Numbered from the stretch's first letter, positions 21,400 to 30,118 are shown. The stretch is 34,987 nt of DNA from Fibrobacter succinogenes (GCA_902762305.1 CACWNW010000022.1:1-34987); one strand, 5' to 3'. The notes: generated by a model not told the origin, from the sequence alone. Program-made: numbers and translations.

Positions 21400-24192
21400 T
21401 TACTTGTCCACACGGCGGTAACCGCGCGTTGTCGTGAAGGACGAACGCTGGTACGGAGCGTCGATGTACTGGAAGCCACCACCGCCCATGTAGGCACAGT
21501 AGACGTAGTGTTCCTTAATAATGGACACCTGATAGATGTACGGACCAGTTCCAATCTTGCGACCCTGCTGGGAGACCGGGTAGACCTTGACAGTCACCAT
21601 CATTTCGCCGACACCCGTCACCGGAGCGAAATTCGTACCATCGGTACAGGTATTGGAAGTGGCATTGGGCACAGGCTGCTTTTTCATCAATTCCTTAAAC
21701 AGAGCCGTATCCGTCACGCTTTCCGTGTACTGGCTGATGAAATGGCCGAGATTGTCGAACACACGGACGTTCACCATGAACGGCTGAGACGTACGGAACG
21801 AAACACTGGCGCAGCTCTCGATACCGTTCGCATCGGCATAGCAGCGGGCGACAGCCGAGGTACCAGCATTCTTGTCGCTAACCATGGCACCCGGGAAGAG
21901 CCTATCCTGGACGGTTCCTCCAGCTACACCATCAGCACCAGGAGCGGCGGCAGTAACATCGTTCCAATGTTCGTCGAGCCACTTGCTCTGGTCACCGCCA
22001 TCGATAAATGAAGGCGGAAGCGGGGTAAGCAGGAGCTCTGCAGTAGAATTGGCAGGAAGTTCACCGCCATTTGCCTTGTCGGTAAGTTCCTGGTTATTGA
22101 AGATCGGACGCACAATAGACGTATCCTTCATCTCGATAACCGTCGTCGGGTTCACGAGCAGCGAAGCAACAGCCCATTCCGGCGGATACGATTCCACAGT
22201 CTTGCCCGCCTTGGACGAAATGAACTTCGGCATTCCGTATACGACAGAAGTTCCCACAGCCATCTGTTCAGTCCACATGTTGTGGCCTTCGCTCAACTGG
22301 TCTACGTTCGGGTAGTTAAAGGCAATCTGGTCACCAGCCTGGATTGTCGATTCCTTGCCGTTCTTATCCAACAAGACGCCCTGGATATCGTACACAATAC
22401 CGTCCGCACCCTTGTCGATGACAAACTGGATGTCCTTCACATACAATCCCAAAGTATCGTATTCAACACAAGACTGTGCGGCAATATTGTAGTTGGTGCA
22501 ATGGGTCACCACAAGAGCCGGGAACGGACTTGTCGTGCTCTGGCCACCGATTTTCATCATCTCCAAGGTTTCTTCAGAAAGCTCGGTATTCAAGATAAGG
22601 CTCGTCGTCGCAACACCGTCGGTCATGGTCACTTCGGCACCGGTAACCTGCGGCTGACCATACTTGGTCGGTGCGATTTCGGCAAGGGAAGTACGGATGT
22701 ACATGTTCGAACCATCGGACTGACGGTCAGCATAGAAGAAATGCAGGTGGTGCCAGGTGTTGTCGTTCCAGGAACCGTCAGCCTTCAAATCACAGTTCTG
22801 GCCCTTTGCCGTCTGCAGTGCAAGCGGAGGAGCACCATAACCCACAGCGGCAAGCGACGGGTCGGTAACACAACCGTGACCATTCTTGGCAAGCACAGAA
22901 ATATCAACGCGGCCGGGGGTTGCAAGGTGGGTACCGCCAAGGTCCACAACGAGCACACCGTCCACAAAGATCCACATGTCGTCGTCACCAGCGAATTCAA
23001 AGACTTCGGGGTCAGGCTGGCCGGCAGAATTCACCTGGTTCTTGGAATGGTACTTGAACTTGGCATAGCCCATCATGGTAAAGCCATAATTGCGCAGGTG
23101 ACGGGGGCCAAGAACCGGATCCAAAAGCGAGGCATTATAAGCTGCATCCGGAGAACGCGGGCCACCATTTAAAAGCCAAGCCGTGCAAAGATTGGCCGTG
23201 GTATCGTTCATCATGTCCTTCTGCGTAGAGGCGTATTCGTACTCATACGGAGGGCAGAAGATGGAAAGCGTCTGCGGGCCCCACTGGTCGCACTGCTCCG
23301 TCGAGCATCCACCATTCGCGCTCGTCGCTGCATCAAGACGTATCTGCGAAATAGTATCGACGATATCGAGCGGGAAGTAGCCACCGTTACTGTAGTTATA
23401 GTCAATAGAATAGATATTCTTCGAAGAACCTGCCGTAACAACGGGCGGAAGAGAAAGGATCGTGTTACTACGCTTGGCATAGGCGTTGTCATCGGAGTAC
23501 CACTGGTCAAAATAGGTGTTGTCACACAATTCCTGAGCCTTCAAGATACGCACGCCATTGAGCATATCGATTTCGCCCGCAGCATTCGGCACGAATTGGA
23601 GATAGGATTGCACCATGCCAGGCGTGTAATACACAGGGTTCGACCAATTGACGCCATTAGTGCTGCACTTCACGCCACTGACCAGGCCGTTCTGATAAGC
23701 CTTATAACCACGCTGAGTACGCCCATTCACCCCATCCTTGCACTCACCATACTGTAGGGTATCGGCCGAAGTAACAGACTGCAAGTATGAAGGCAAGAAG
23801 TAGTTTATAGCACTGGGTTTACCATCCTGGCCAATCCATGCGCCTTGCTTAGAACGCTTGTTACCACACGTATTATGCAGGGCAATCTGGCTCCACCAAT
23901 TCACGTCATAGCCAGGAATATTCATTTTATACATGGATTCGCCACAGAGACCGGTCTCGGTAGCCCGCTGTGCGGCACTAACACCTTGACGGCACCATTG
24001 CCCTCCATTCTGGTCACCCGTACTAGCATATTCTTCGGAGAAGTTTTCAAAGTCAGGATGGTTCACGGGGAAGTCGCGAACAACAACGTCGAGGTTAGCC
24101 GCTCCAGCCACATCGGCGTGTGCCGGTGCGAAACAGACCAAACCAAAGGATACTGCCGTAAGAGCTAATCCAACTGCGATATTTTTTTTCAT
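21400..24192 (-). CDS. Fibro-slime domain secreted protein
   Basis: A 930-aa exported protein. The ATG at 24192 was chosen because it gives MKKN plus a hydrophobic signal peptide ending in AHA; an in-frame ATG 45 bases upstream would add a poor leader. GGAG lies about 12 bases before. The mature N-terminus (AANLDVVVRDFPVNHPDFEN) opens the fibro-slime module, which continues to the PA14-like core near residues 375-430 with FEFAGDDDMWIFVDGVLVVD, then LGGTH. That core is a calcium-dependent carbohydrate-binding-type fold. The C-terminal half is beta-rich with TxxS repeats and paired Cys. Fibro-slime proteins are characteristic of Fibrobacter and have been linked to adhesion to cellulose. Location is probably the outer membrane or cell surface. 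It is monocistronic, with its own promoter and terminator. Confidence 0.92.
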   Translation of the reverse strand: MKKNIAVGLALTAVSFGLVCFAPAHADVAGAANLDVVVRDFPVNHPDFENFSEEYASTGDQNGGQWCRQGVSAAQRATETGLCGESMYKMNIPGYDVNWWSQIALHNTCGNKRSKQGAWIGQDGKPSAINYFLPSYLQSVTSADTLQYGECKDGVNGRTQRGYKAYQNGLVSGVKCSTNGVNWSNPVYYTPGMVQSYLQFVPNAAGEIDMLNGVRILKAQELCDNTYFDQWYSDDNAYAKRSNTILSLPPVVTAGSSKNIYSIDYNYSNGGYFPLDIVDTISQIRLDAATSANGGCSTEQCDQWGPQTLSIFCPPYEYEYASTQKDMMNDTTANLCTAWLLNGGPRSPDAAYNASLLDPVLGPRHLRNYGFTMMGYAKFKYHSKNQVNSAGQPDPEVFEFAGDDDMWIFVDGVLVVDLGGTHLATPGRVDISVLAKNGHGCVTDPSLAAVGYGAPPLALQTAKGQNCDLKADGSWNDNTWHHLHFFYADRQSDGSNMYIRTSLAEIAPTKYGQPQVTGAEVTMTDGVATTSLILNTELSEETLEMMKIGGQSTTSPFPALVVTHCTNYNIAAQSCVEYDTLGLYVKDIQFVIDKGADGIVYDIQGVLLDKNGKESTIQAGDQIAFNYPNVDQLSEGHNMWTEQMAVGTSVVYGMPKFISSKAGKTVESYPPEWAVASLLVNPTTVIEMKDTSIVRPIFNNQELTDKANGGELPANSTAELLLTPLPPSFIDGGDQSKWLDEHWNDVTAAAPGADGVAGGTVQDRLFPGAMVSDKNAGTSAVARCYADANGIESCASVSFRTSQPFMVNVRVFDNLGHFISQYTESVTDTALFKELMKKQPVPNATSNTCTDGTNFAPVTGVGEMMVTVKVYPVSQQGRKIGTGPYIYQVSIIKEHYVYCAYMGGGGFQYIDAPYQRSSFTTTRGYRRVDK

Positions 24193-24240
24193 AAGATCCA
24201 ATCTCCACCTACTCGAAAATAGGTCTACAATATTCACCCC

Positions 24241-24248
24241 TAAATATA
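24241..24248 (-). promoter_or_regulatory. -7 box of the fibro-slime gene
   Basis: TATATTTA on the minus strand about 48 bases before the ATG, in an AT-rich stretch. Confidence 0.5.
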
Positions 24249-24396
24249 AACCAAAATTTTCGATATCATTACTTATATTTTTGTAAAATACCCTTAAACT
24301 AGGGTTTTTACGGTTTCCCGTGACTCAAAACAAAGACTTTGGACTGCCATCCAAGGTCGGAGTGCGTTTTTTTCACAAAAAATGCAGTTGCGGTTC

Positions 24397-24404
24397 TATA
24401 TTTG
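24397..24404 (+). promoter_or_regulatory. -7 box abutting the membrane-anchored protein gene
   Basis: TATATTTG, an exact TAnnTTTG match, ends 4 bases before the ATG at 24409, with an upstream T-run at 24367-24373. Confidence 0.55.
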
Positions 24405-24408
24405 GAGC

Positions 24409-25029
24409 ATGAACTGGTCCATAATTTTTGCCATTGCCATAGCCCTGCTCCTGCTGCGCGTTCTTTACCTCCGAATCAAGGCCAACAGCGTACATTCCGA
24501 ATCTTTCAAGAATATGCAGACCAAGGACCAGCTAGCAGTCCTGAAGGAATGCCTGCTGAACAACCCCTCCAGGACGAATATCGAAAATCTTTCCGATTTC
24601 GTGAAAAATCACGGTCTGGAGGCCGATTTCGGGGAGTACAAGACCTACATCGACATGCAGCTCCGGATTACGCGCCAGAAGAACGCCATCGCCGAGGACA
24701 ACGAGCTCTACGCCAAGGAATCCGCCTGGATGGACAAGCTCCGACCGCTGGAATTCGCCGAAGCCGAGGAAGCAAAATCGAGCGGGGACACGCAGGCCTA
24801 TATCGAACGCAGTCTGGAAGGGATTGCGCGCCTCTATTCGGACGAAGCCATCGTGGCCGAACTGGCGAGGCTGGTTCCAATTTACGGCAAGGCTTCGGCG
24901 CTCATTGATTCTTACCGGAAGCTCATGGAAGCGCGCGACACGAGCGGGGCCGACGACAAGTCGCTCGAAAAACTCAGGAAGCAGCGCGACGCCTGGATGG
25001 ACGACCTCCTGGTAACAGACAACGGCTGA
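24409..25029 (+). CDS. Unknown membrane-anchored helical protein
   Basis: A 206-aa protein of unknown family. Residues 2-21 (NWSIIFAIAIALLLLRVLYL) form one transmembrane helix, with a short N-terminus probably outside and a basic residue after it. The remaining 180 residues are charged and helical with coiled-coil-like stretches, and lack Cys except in KECLLNN. The ATG at 24409 is chosen over 24382 because a -7 box occupies 24397-24404, so the longer form would include the promoter. The predicted mRNA is leaderless. A repeat island follows. No function is assigned. Confidence 0.7.
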   Translation: MNWSIIFAIAIALLLLRVLYLRIKANSVHSESFKNMQTKDQLAVLKECLLNNPSRTNIENLSDFVKNHGLEADFGEYKTYIDMQLRITRQKNAIAEDNELYAKESAWMDKLRPLEFAEAEEAKSSGDTQAYIERSLEGIARLYSDEAIVAELARLVPIYGKASALIDSYRKLMEARDTSGADDKSLEKLRKQRDAWMDDLLVTDNG

Positions 25030-25031
25030 TT

Positions 25032-25221
25032 GCGGGTTGCACGCGGGTTTAGGGCCTTCCGCGGATCAAGGCTGCACGGGTGATTGCCGGCTGTTCGCGG
25101 GTTTAGGGCCGCCAGCCAAGGGACCGAACTCGGGCGACCGCGGGTCAAGCGCCGCGCGCTGGCCGATTGCGGGTTAAGGAGTGCACGCGGGTAAATCACC
25201 GCGCGCAGGCCAATCGCGGGC
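25032..25221. repeat. GCGGGTT repeat block
   Basis: Seven copies of a GCGGGT/GCGGGC core start at 25032, 25043, 25097, 25140, 25169, 25187 and 25216. Two are identical over GCGGGTTTAGGGCC, and two share GATTGCGGGTT. The block is GC-rich and begins directly after the stop of the membrane-anchored protein gene. Confidence 0.6.
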
Positions 25222-25280
25222 AATCGCGCCCCCTCCCGCAGGCAGTTTTAAACATCTTAGGGGAATTTCGGGCCCTTTGC

Positions 25281-25546
25281 AGGCGCACCAAAGGCATTTT
25301 GCAGCTTTTTGGCGGGCCAAACCCCATTTTTTCGCATTTTAGTCTGCCAAAAATTAATTTGTCTACACTACTTCCGGACGTTTTTCGAGGTTTGCGGCAG
25401 ACTAAACGCCCGAATTTCGACTTTTAGTCAGCCAAGAACACCCCATTCAGAGGCTCACTCAGCACAAAGCCACAGAAATTCCGTTACTTTGTATACAAAA
25501 CGGCAGACCAAAATGCATTTTTCAGCAACTTGGTCCGCCAAAAAGC
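25281..25546. repeat. Cluster of inverted GGCAGACYAAA motifs
   Basis: Seven copies of a motif with consensus TTTDGTCYGCCAAA occur in both orientations: minus at 25282, 25306, 25394 and 25500; plus at 25337, 25421 and 25530. One pair (25338-25348 with 25396-25406) is a perfect 11-bp inverted repeat, and another (25501-25510 with 25531-25540) pairs 9 of 10 bases around an A/T-rich GCATTTTTCAGC loop. The unit near 25282-25320 repeats that architecture. No coding frame is convincing here. Confidence 0.65.
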
Positions 25547-25660
25547 AAAAATTCGCCCGCAAAAACATACCTCAGGTGGCTTCGGGCCACATTTCAGGCC
25601 GCATTTCGGGCAACAAAAAGCGACCCGCATCAACGGGCCGCATTTAACACCGAGGACGCC

Positions 25661-25870
25661 GAACGAGCGGTCTCCCGTAAGCAACAAGGTCCTCGGGTGT
25701 TAACCGAGGGCGGTTGCGAGAGCGAACGCCGACCGGAAACGTAGCTCACGAGTCTTGCGCGAGCGGTCTCCTGTGAGCAACAAAGCCCTCGGGTGTTAGC
25801 CGAGGGCGGTTGCGAGAGCGAGCGCCGACCAAAGACGTTGTCCCAGAATCAAGCGCGAGTGGTCTCCTTA
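25661..25870 (-). repeat. 96-bp tandem repeat with terminator-like hairpin
   Basis: The 96-bp period starts at 25661 and 25757, with a truncated third copy at 25853-25867 that touches the stop codon of the DUF3078-like gene. On the minus strand each unit reads GAGACCRCTCGCGC, about 22 variable bases, GGTCGGCGCTCGC..., then a hairpin (copy 2: GCCCTCGG/CCGAGGGC, 25785-25807) followed by TTTGTT. It can therefore end transcription of the minus-strand gene. Confidence 0.75.
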
Positions 25871-26740
25871 AAACCAGCGCCAAGTGATGCCGAAGAGCAC
25901 CATCGTCTTGTACTGAGCGTCTTCAGAGAGGTCCTTATCGTAAGCCATGTCGAAGCCGACCTGGAATTCGATGTACGGGACGAGCGTCACGGAGAGGAGG
26001 TTTTCCCACTTGCCGTCGATTTCGTCGACACCCTTGAAGTTAACGAATGCCCACAAGCGGGTCTTGAAGCTTGCGACAGAGGTGAAGGCATACTTGAATT
26101 CCGTAATGGATTCAAGGCCCGGTTCGTCCTTGAACTTTTCGAACTTCTCGGTATCCGGATCGTCTGCGAAGCCGTAGCCGTTGGAAATCGTCATGCGGTT
26201 AGCAAAACCGAGGCGCTGGCTGAACATTTCATTCGGGATATAGGCAAGACCGGCGACCTGAGTTTCGTAAGCCGGATCCATGAAGCTGGAGACGGCCTTC
26301 TTCACTTCGTTGCCCTCTTCGTCTTCGCTATAGGTGTAGCCGGCGAGGAACTGCGTTTCGAAGCGGTTGCCGATGTAGGGCTTCAGGGCTTCGGTCATGT
26401 TGAAGTCGACCATAGATTCCCAGAAGATCTTATCGGAGGACTTGCGCTGACCAAGACCGTCCGTCCATGTCTTACCCAAGGCAAGATTCACGAGGTTACG
26501 CCAGTTGGCAACCTTCCACTTACCCTGCACATCGGCATCGTACGTGACGAGCCACGTGTAGTTGGACGTTCCGTCCTGCTGCCAGTTGCTGAAGTTGTAG
26601 TAGTTCCACTTTACCGCTGCAACTACATCGGCAGTGAAATTCTTGGGGAGCATGGACTCGAACATACCACCTTCCGCCATGGCAGGCGTGGCAATTGCGC
26701 AAGCGGTGGCACAAGCCAGAAGAAGTTTTTTAATCTTCAT
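25868..26740 (-). CDS. DUF3078-like outer-membrane beta-barrel protein
   Basis: A 290-aa exported protein. The signal peptide covers residues 1-22 (KIKK, hydrophobic core, AMA). The segment WNYYNFSNWQQDGTSNYTWL, then GKWKVANWRNLVNLALGKTW, matches the DUF3078 pattern, a barrel family common in Bacteroidetes. The terminal Phe (WRWF) is the usual outer-membrane assembly signal. GAGGAT stands 8 bases before the ATG. A -7 box, TATCTTTA, lies at 26803-26796. The stop is immediately followed by the repeat element at 25661-25870. Function within the outer membrane is unknown. Confidence 0.8.
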   Translation of the reverse strand: MKIKKLLLACATACAIATPAMAEGGMFESMLPKNFTADVVAAVKWNYYNFSNWQQDGTSNYTWLVTYDADVQGKWKVANWRNLVNLALGKTWTDGLGQRKSSDKIFWESMVDFNMTEALKPYIGNRFETQFLAGYTYSEDEEGNEVKKAVSSFMDPAYETQVAGLAYIPNEMFSQRLGFANRMTISNGYGFADDPDTEKFEKFKDEPGLESITEFKYAFTSVASFKTRLWAFVNFKGVDEIDGKWENLLSVTLVPYIEFQVGFDMAYDKDLSEDAQYKTMVLFGITWRWF

Positions 26741-26795
26741 ATTGTTATCCTCGTTATGGCCCTGGCTTTTACCTTCCTGGGCCGGGTTTACGTTT

Positions 26796-26803
26796 TAAAG
26801 ATA
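26796..26803 (-). promoter_or_regulatory. -7 box of the DUF3078-like gene
   Basis: TATCTTTA on the minus strand, 55 bases before the ATG. It resembles the TATCTTTC box of the RHS-like gene. Confidence 0.4.
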
Positions 26804-26887
26804 GCACTTTTGTATTTTTTGTAAATAGTCTTGGCAAAAGAGCCCGCAAAAAGCGCTTTTTTTTTCGAGTAAATGAACGAGGTTTTC

Positions 26888-26895
26888 TATAATTG
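26888..26895 (+). promoter_or_regulatory. -7 box abutting a secreted barrel-like gene
   Basis: TATAATTG ends 5 bases before the ATG at 26901, with no Shine-Dalgarno between. Confidence 0.5.
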
Positions 26896-26900
26896 AGCCC

Positions 26901-27473
26901 ATGATTACCGCCTTCAAGAGAATTCTCGTCATCGGAATCGCACTTTGTGCGGTCTTGGCGCATGCCGGTGAAACCCCACAAAAAACAGACGGCGGGGCAG
27001 CGAACGAAAACAACGGCAAGGCCGAACGCAGCACCTCTCCCTGGAAATTCGAAGTAGGCGTATCGGCAGGCGCCCTCACCCCGATAATGCTCGAAGCAGG
27101 CTTCGGCTACAAGGCGATGCACCTGCATATCGACGGTTTCGGGATATACAAGGGCGCCAACGACTTCTGGTGCGGAATCCGCGGAGGTCTCGTGTGGCGC
27201 ATCCCCCGCGACCTGCCTTTTTCCGTAGAGTTCGGCATCGGAGGCGGCTACGAATTCGCCGAAGCGCCCAACGGAATACACCAGGCCGTAAACAAGGCCA
27301 ACGAAGCCCACTACCTATACGACTTCAACTTCAAGGAGAAACTGGACATCTCCGCCGAGATGCGCATTCATTTGTTCGGATTCTTCACCCAGATAGACAT
27401 TCCCGTCTACAACATCATGGACCACGAAGCGCCCGACATGCTCTGGCGAATCGGGTACCTGGTGGAGTTTTGA
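26901..27473 (+). CDS. Secreted protein, probable outer-membrane barrel
   Basis: A 190-aa exported protein. Residues 1-22 form a signal peptide ending AHA. After a short charged linker (25-45), alternating aromatic and small residues (WKFEVGVSAGALTPIMLEAG, and FSVEFGIGGGYEFAEA) suggest eight or so beta strands. The last residue is Phe (GYLVEF), as in outer-membrane barrels. The family was not recognised. The transcript is predicted to be leaderless. A bidirectional terminator follows at 27530. Confidence 0.7.
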   Translation: MITAFKRILVIGIALCAVLAHAGETPQKTDGGAANENNGKAERSTSPWKFEVGVSAGALTPIMLEAGFGYKAMHLHIDGFGIYKGANDFWCGIRGGLVWRIPRDLPFSVEFGIGGGYEFAEAPNGIHQAVNKANEAHYLYDFNFKEKLDISAEMRIHLFGFFTQIDIPVYNIMDHEAPDMLWRIGYLVEF

Positions 27474-27529
27474 TTAATTGATAATGGATGATTGATAATT
27501 GATGATGAGGGGTGTCGGGTATGGAATGA

Positions 27530-27561
27530 AAAAATCCTCGGTTGAACCGAGGATTTTTTTT
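27530..27561. terminator. Bidirectional terminator between convergent genes
   Basis: TCCTCGG-TTGAA-CCGAGGA, flanked by A on the left and eight T on the right. It serves the secreted barrel-like gene on the plus strand and argG on the minus strand. Confidence 0.9.
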
Positions 27562-27678
27562 GAGTTCTGCGAGCGTTCTCCCGTGAGCCGTAGGCGACTC
27601 GTATCAACGAGTCGTCGCAGGCAAAAGCGAGCGCCAACCGGAGTAATTTAACACCTTAGTTTGGCGCGAGCGGTCTCA
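27562..27678 (-). repeat. Modular repeat after argG, same frame as at 25661
   Basis: Directly after the argG stop, the minus strand reads ATGAGACCGCTCGCGC, then a variable stretch, GGTTGGCGCTCGCTTTTGC, a hairpin GACTCGT/ACGAGTC, then GCTCACGGGAGAACGCTCGC. The flanks match the 96-bp repeat, but the hairpin core is a different sequence. Confidence 0.65.
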
Positions 27679-28950
27679 TTACTTATTCGGGAGCTTGACA
27701 GCCTTGCCAAAGTCGACGTTCGTCTTGTTGCCGAGCAACAGGGCGCGCGTCTTGAGCGGGAGGCCGTAGCAGCGGATGAAGCCCGTTGCGTCCTTCTGGT
27801 CGTACATGTCGACGTCGGTGAATCCACCGAGGCCCATGTCGTAGAGGCTGTAGGGGCTCTTGATGCCGGCCGGAATGATGTTGCCCTTGTAGAGCTTGAG
27901 CGTCACTTCACCGGTCACAACGCTGTTGACTTCGTTGAAGAAAGCGTCCATAGCCTGGCGGAGCGGAGTGAACCACTGGCCATTGTACACGAGGTTCGCG
28001 TACGTCATGGACATCTTCTGAGCTTCGAACAAGGTTTCCTTGTCGAGCACGAGCTGCTGCAGGCATTCGTGAGCCTTGTACAGGAGCGTGCCACCCGGAG
28101 TTTCGTACACGCCGCGGCTCTTGAGGCCGACGAGACGGTTTTCAACGATATCCAAGAGACCGCAAGCGTTCTTGCCGCCAATCTTGTTCAGGTATTCGAG
28201 GAGTTCGACAGCGCCCATCTTCTTGCCGTCGATAGCCACCGGATTACCCTTTTCGAAGGTAATCGTCACGTGGTCGGCCTTGTTCGGAGCCTTTTCGTAC
28301 GTGGCGGTGTGCTTGAGGAATTCGTACTTGTGTTCCTGTTCCGGGAATTCCAGGACGCCACCTTCGTGAGAGAGGTGCCACAGGTTGCCGTCTTCGGAGT
28401 AGATCTTCTTCTTGCTGATGCCGTTGAGCGGAATCTTGTGGGCGGCTGCGTAGTCGATAGCATCTTCGCGGCTGTGGAACGTCCACTTCGGGTCCTTCCA
28501 CGGGGCGATGATCTGGAGCTTCGGGTTCAGGGCGGCGTAGGTCAGTTCGAAACGGACCTGGTCGTTACCCTTACCGGTAGCACCGTGAGCCACAGCGTAG
28601 GCGCCTTCCTTTTCGGCAATCTTCACCTGGTACTTGGCGATGAGCGGACGGGCGAAAGACGTACCCAGGAGGTAGGTTCCTTCGTACTTTGCACCGGCGC
28701 GGACGGTCGGCCAAACGTAGTCTTCGAGGAATTCCTTCTTGAGGTCGAGGACGTAGCACTTGGAGGCACCCGTCTTGAGGGCCTTGTCTTCGAGGGCCTT
28801 GGCATCCGGGAAGTCGTTCTGACCGAGGTCGGCGGCGAAAGCGATCACTTCGCAATCGTAGTTTTCCTTGAGCCAGGGAATGATGATGCTGGTATCGAGT
28901 CCACCGCTATAGGCGAGGACTACCTTTTTCTTGGATTCTTTCTTAGCCAT
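27679..28950 (-). CDS. argG: Argininosuccinate synthase
   Basis: A 423-aa cytoplasmic enzyme joining citrulline and aspartate with ATP in arginine synthesis. The N-type ATP pyrophosphatase loop is AYSGGLDTS at residues 13-21. Further family blocks are [16 protein letters not shown] and [20 protein letters not shown]. The length is normal (about 400-440). AAAGGA stands 10 bases before the ATG. It has its own -7 box 34 bases upstream, just outside the stop of the preceding minus-strand gene, so it may be transcribed both alone and with that gene. No argH or other arginine gene is nearby. Confidence 0.97.
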   Translation of the reverse strand: MAKKESKKKVVLAYSGGLDTSIIIPWLKENYDCEVIAFAADLGQNDFPDAKALEDKALKTGASKCYVLDLKKEFLEDYVWPTVRAGAKYEGTYLLGTSFARPLIAKYQVKIAEKEGAYAVAHGATGKGNDQVRFELTYAALNPKLQIIAPWKDPKWTFHSREDAIDYAAAHKIPLNGISKKKIYSEDGNLWHLSHEGGVLEFPEQEHKYEFLKHTATYEKAPNKADHVTITFEKGNPVAIDGKKMGAVELLEYLNKIGGKNACGLLDIVENRLVGLKSRGVYETPGGTLLYKAHECLQQLVLDKETLFEAQKMSMTYANLVYNGQWFTPLRQAMDAFFNEVNSVVTGEVTLKLYKGNIIPAGIKSPYSLYDMGLGGFTDVDMYDQKDATGFIRCYGLPLKTRALLLGNKTNVDFGKAVKLPNK

Positions 28951-28983
28951 TTTGAATGTCCTTTAGGAAAATTTTAGACTCAA

Positions 28984-28991
28984 CAAATATA
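28984..28991 (-). promoter_or_regulatory. -7 box of argG
   Basis: TATATTTG on the minus strand, an exact TAnnTTTG match, 34 bases before the argG ATG and 3 bases after the upstream stop codon. Confidence 0.6.
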
Positions 28992-28994
28992 GAA

Positions 28995-30035
28995 TTAAAA
29001 ACCTACCGCGACACCCAGGTATCCGGACAAAGCCCAGGAATCAACGGACCTGTTGAAGAAGCGCTGGAAGCCCGTTTCAATCGAAACCCATGCCGCAGAG
29101 AGGCTCTTCTTGGCCCAGGGCCAAATCGCCTGAAGGTTGTATGCGATACCCGGAGAAATCGTCAGCAGCTGAGCTCCGCCGAAATTGTATTCGTACAAGA
29201 TATTCGCTGTAGTACCGAGAATATCCCAGAACACTACACCGCCACCCAGATCCACACCGACAGAAAAACCATCCAGCGAGAACATCTTCTCGCAATCTTC
29301 CACTTCCTGTTCGGTCTCCGTAGACACTCCCGGAATCCAGCCTTCCATGTCGCGCTGGTGCCATTCATCGCGGATATCCTCAAGGTCGGTAGATTCGAAC
29401 TCAACAATCGGGCTGATATACCAGGACCAGCGTTCGTGCGGGAAATGGAACCGCACATTCATCCTGTAGCGCTGGTAGCGGACCATCATGTCGGTATCGA
29501 GGTCGCCACCGAAAAAGCGCACGTCGAATCCGCCGCTCACCCAATCGCTGTAGAAATATTCCACCTGCCCCTGCCACACCCCGAGGCAATCGCATTCCTC
29601 GGTCGGGTTGAAAAGGCCGGCCGCAAGCCCGACCAGCAAGCCGAAACCTGTATACGCGGACTGGTGCGGAAGCGGGATGCCTCCGTTTCCGCGCGAGACA
29701 GAATCCCTCTTCGCAGAGTCCTTCACTGCAACCGCAGAATCTTTCACGACGGTGTCTTTTACCGCAGAATCAGCAGCCACCGTATCTGCGGCAACTGAAT
29801 CCGACACCACGGAATCGGCCGCCAATGCAGCCGCGGAATCGCCCTCCGCGACCGAGGTATCGGGCACGAGCGAATCCACCGAAACCACAGAAGTGTCAAA
29901 TGAGGCAACGGCCGACGCATCCACGGCACCGGCAGAAGTATCGGGCAAGGCAATAGTGGAAACATCTTCCACGGCCTCAGCCGCGAAAGCGCACATGGCG
30001 AACAGGATTATCGTCACGAATATCCGCACGACCAT
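28995..30035 (-). CDS. Probable outer-membrane barrel with Ser/Asp/Val-rich linker
   Basis: A 346-aa exported protein. Residues 1-19 form a signal peptide ending AFA. Residues 25-115 are a low-complexity linker of repeated Asp-Ser/Thr-Val/Ala units (DSVVSDSVAADTVAADSAVK and similar). The C-terminal 220 residues (GFGLLVGLAAGLFNP onward) have alternating hydrophobic strands, many aromatics and a terminal Phe (GVAVGF), as expected for an outer-membrane barrel. A Cys pair, EECDC, stands near residue 148. The family was not recognised. It lies divergent from bioB and 45 bases upstream of argG. Confidence 0.72.
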   Translation of the reverse strand: MVVRIFVTIILFAMCAFAAEAVEDVSTIALPDTSAGAVDASAVASFDTSVVSVDSLVPDTSVAEGDSAAALAADSVVSDSVAADTVAADSAVKDTVVKDSAVAVKDSAKRDSVSRGNGGIPLPHQSAYTGFGLLVGLAAGLFNPTEECDCLGVWQGQVEYFYSDWVSGGFDVRFFGGDLDTDMMVRYQRYRMNVRFHFPHERWSWYISPIVEFESTDLEDIRDEWHQRDMEGWIPGVSTETEQEVEDCEKMFSLDGFSVGVDLGGGVVFWDILGTTANILYEYNFGGAQLLTISPGIAYNLQAIWPWAKKSLSAAWVSIETGFQRFFNRSVDSWALSGYLGVAVGF

Positions 30036-30082
30036 AAATTAAAAAAAAAATGGAGCCTTGGTTCTGCAAATACGGGATTTTT

Positions 30083-30090
30083 TATATTTG
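30083..30090 (+). promoter_or_regulatory. bioB promoter -7 box
   Basis: TATATTTG, an exact match, with a TTG at 30058-30060 (22-base spacer). It leaves a leader of about 25 bases with AAAGGAG before the ATG. Confidence 0.65.
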
Positions 30091-30118
30091 GGTGCGAAAA
30101 AACGAAAGGAGCAGAGTC

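Noticed and set aside
25661-25870. Possible CRISPR array
   Set aside because: The 96-bp units have no short identical repeats with unique spacers of constant length, and no cas genes are near.
27661-28977. A 438-codon plus-strand frame antisense to argG
   Set aside because: Argininosuccinate synthase is certain on the other strand. The antisense frame is a by-product of GC-biased codons.
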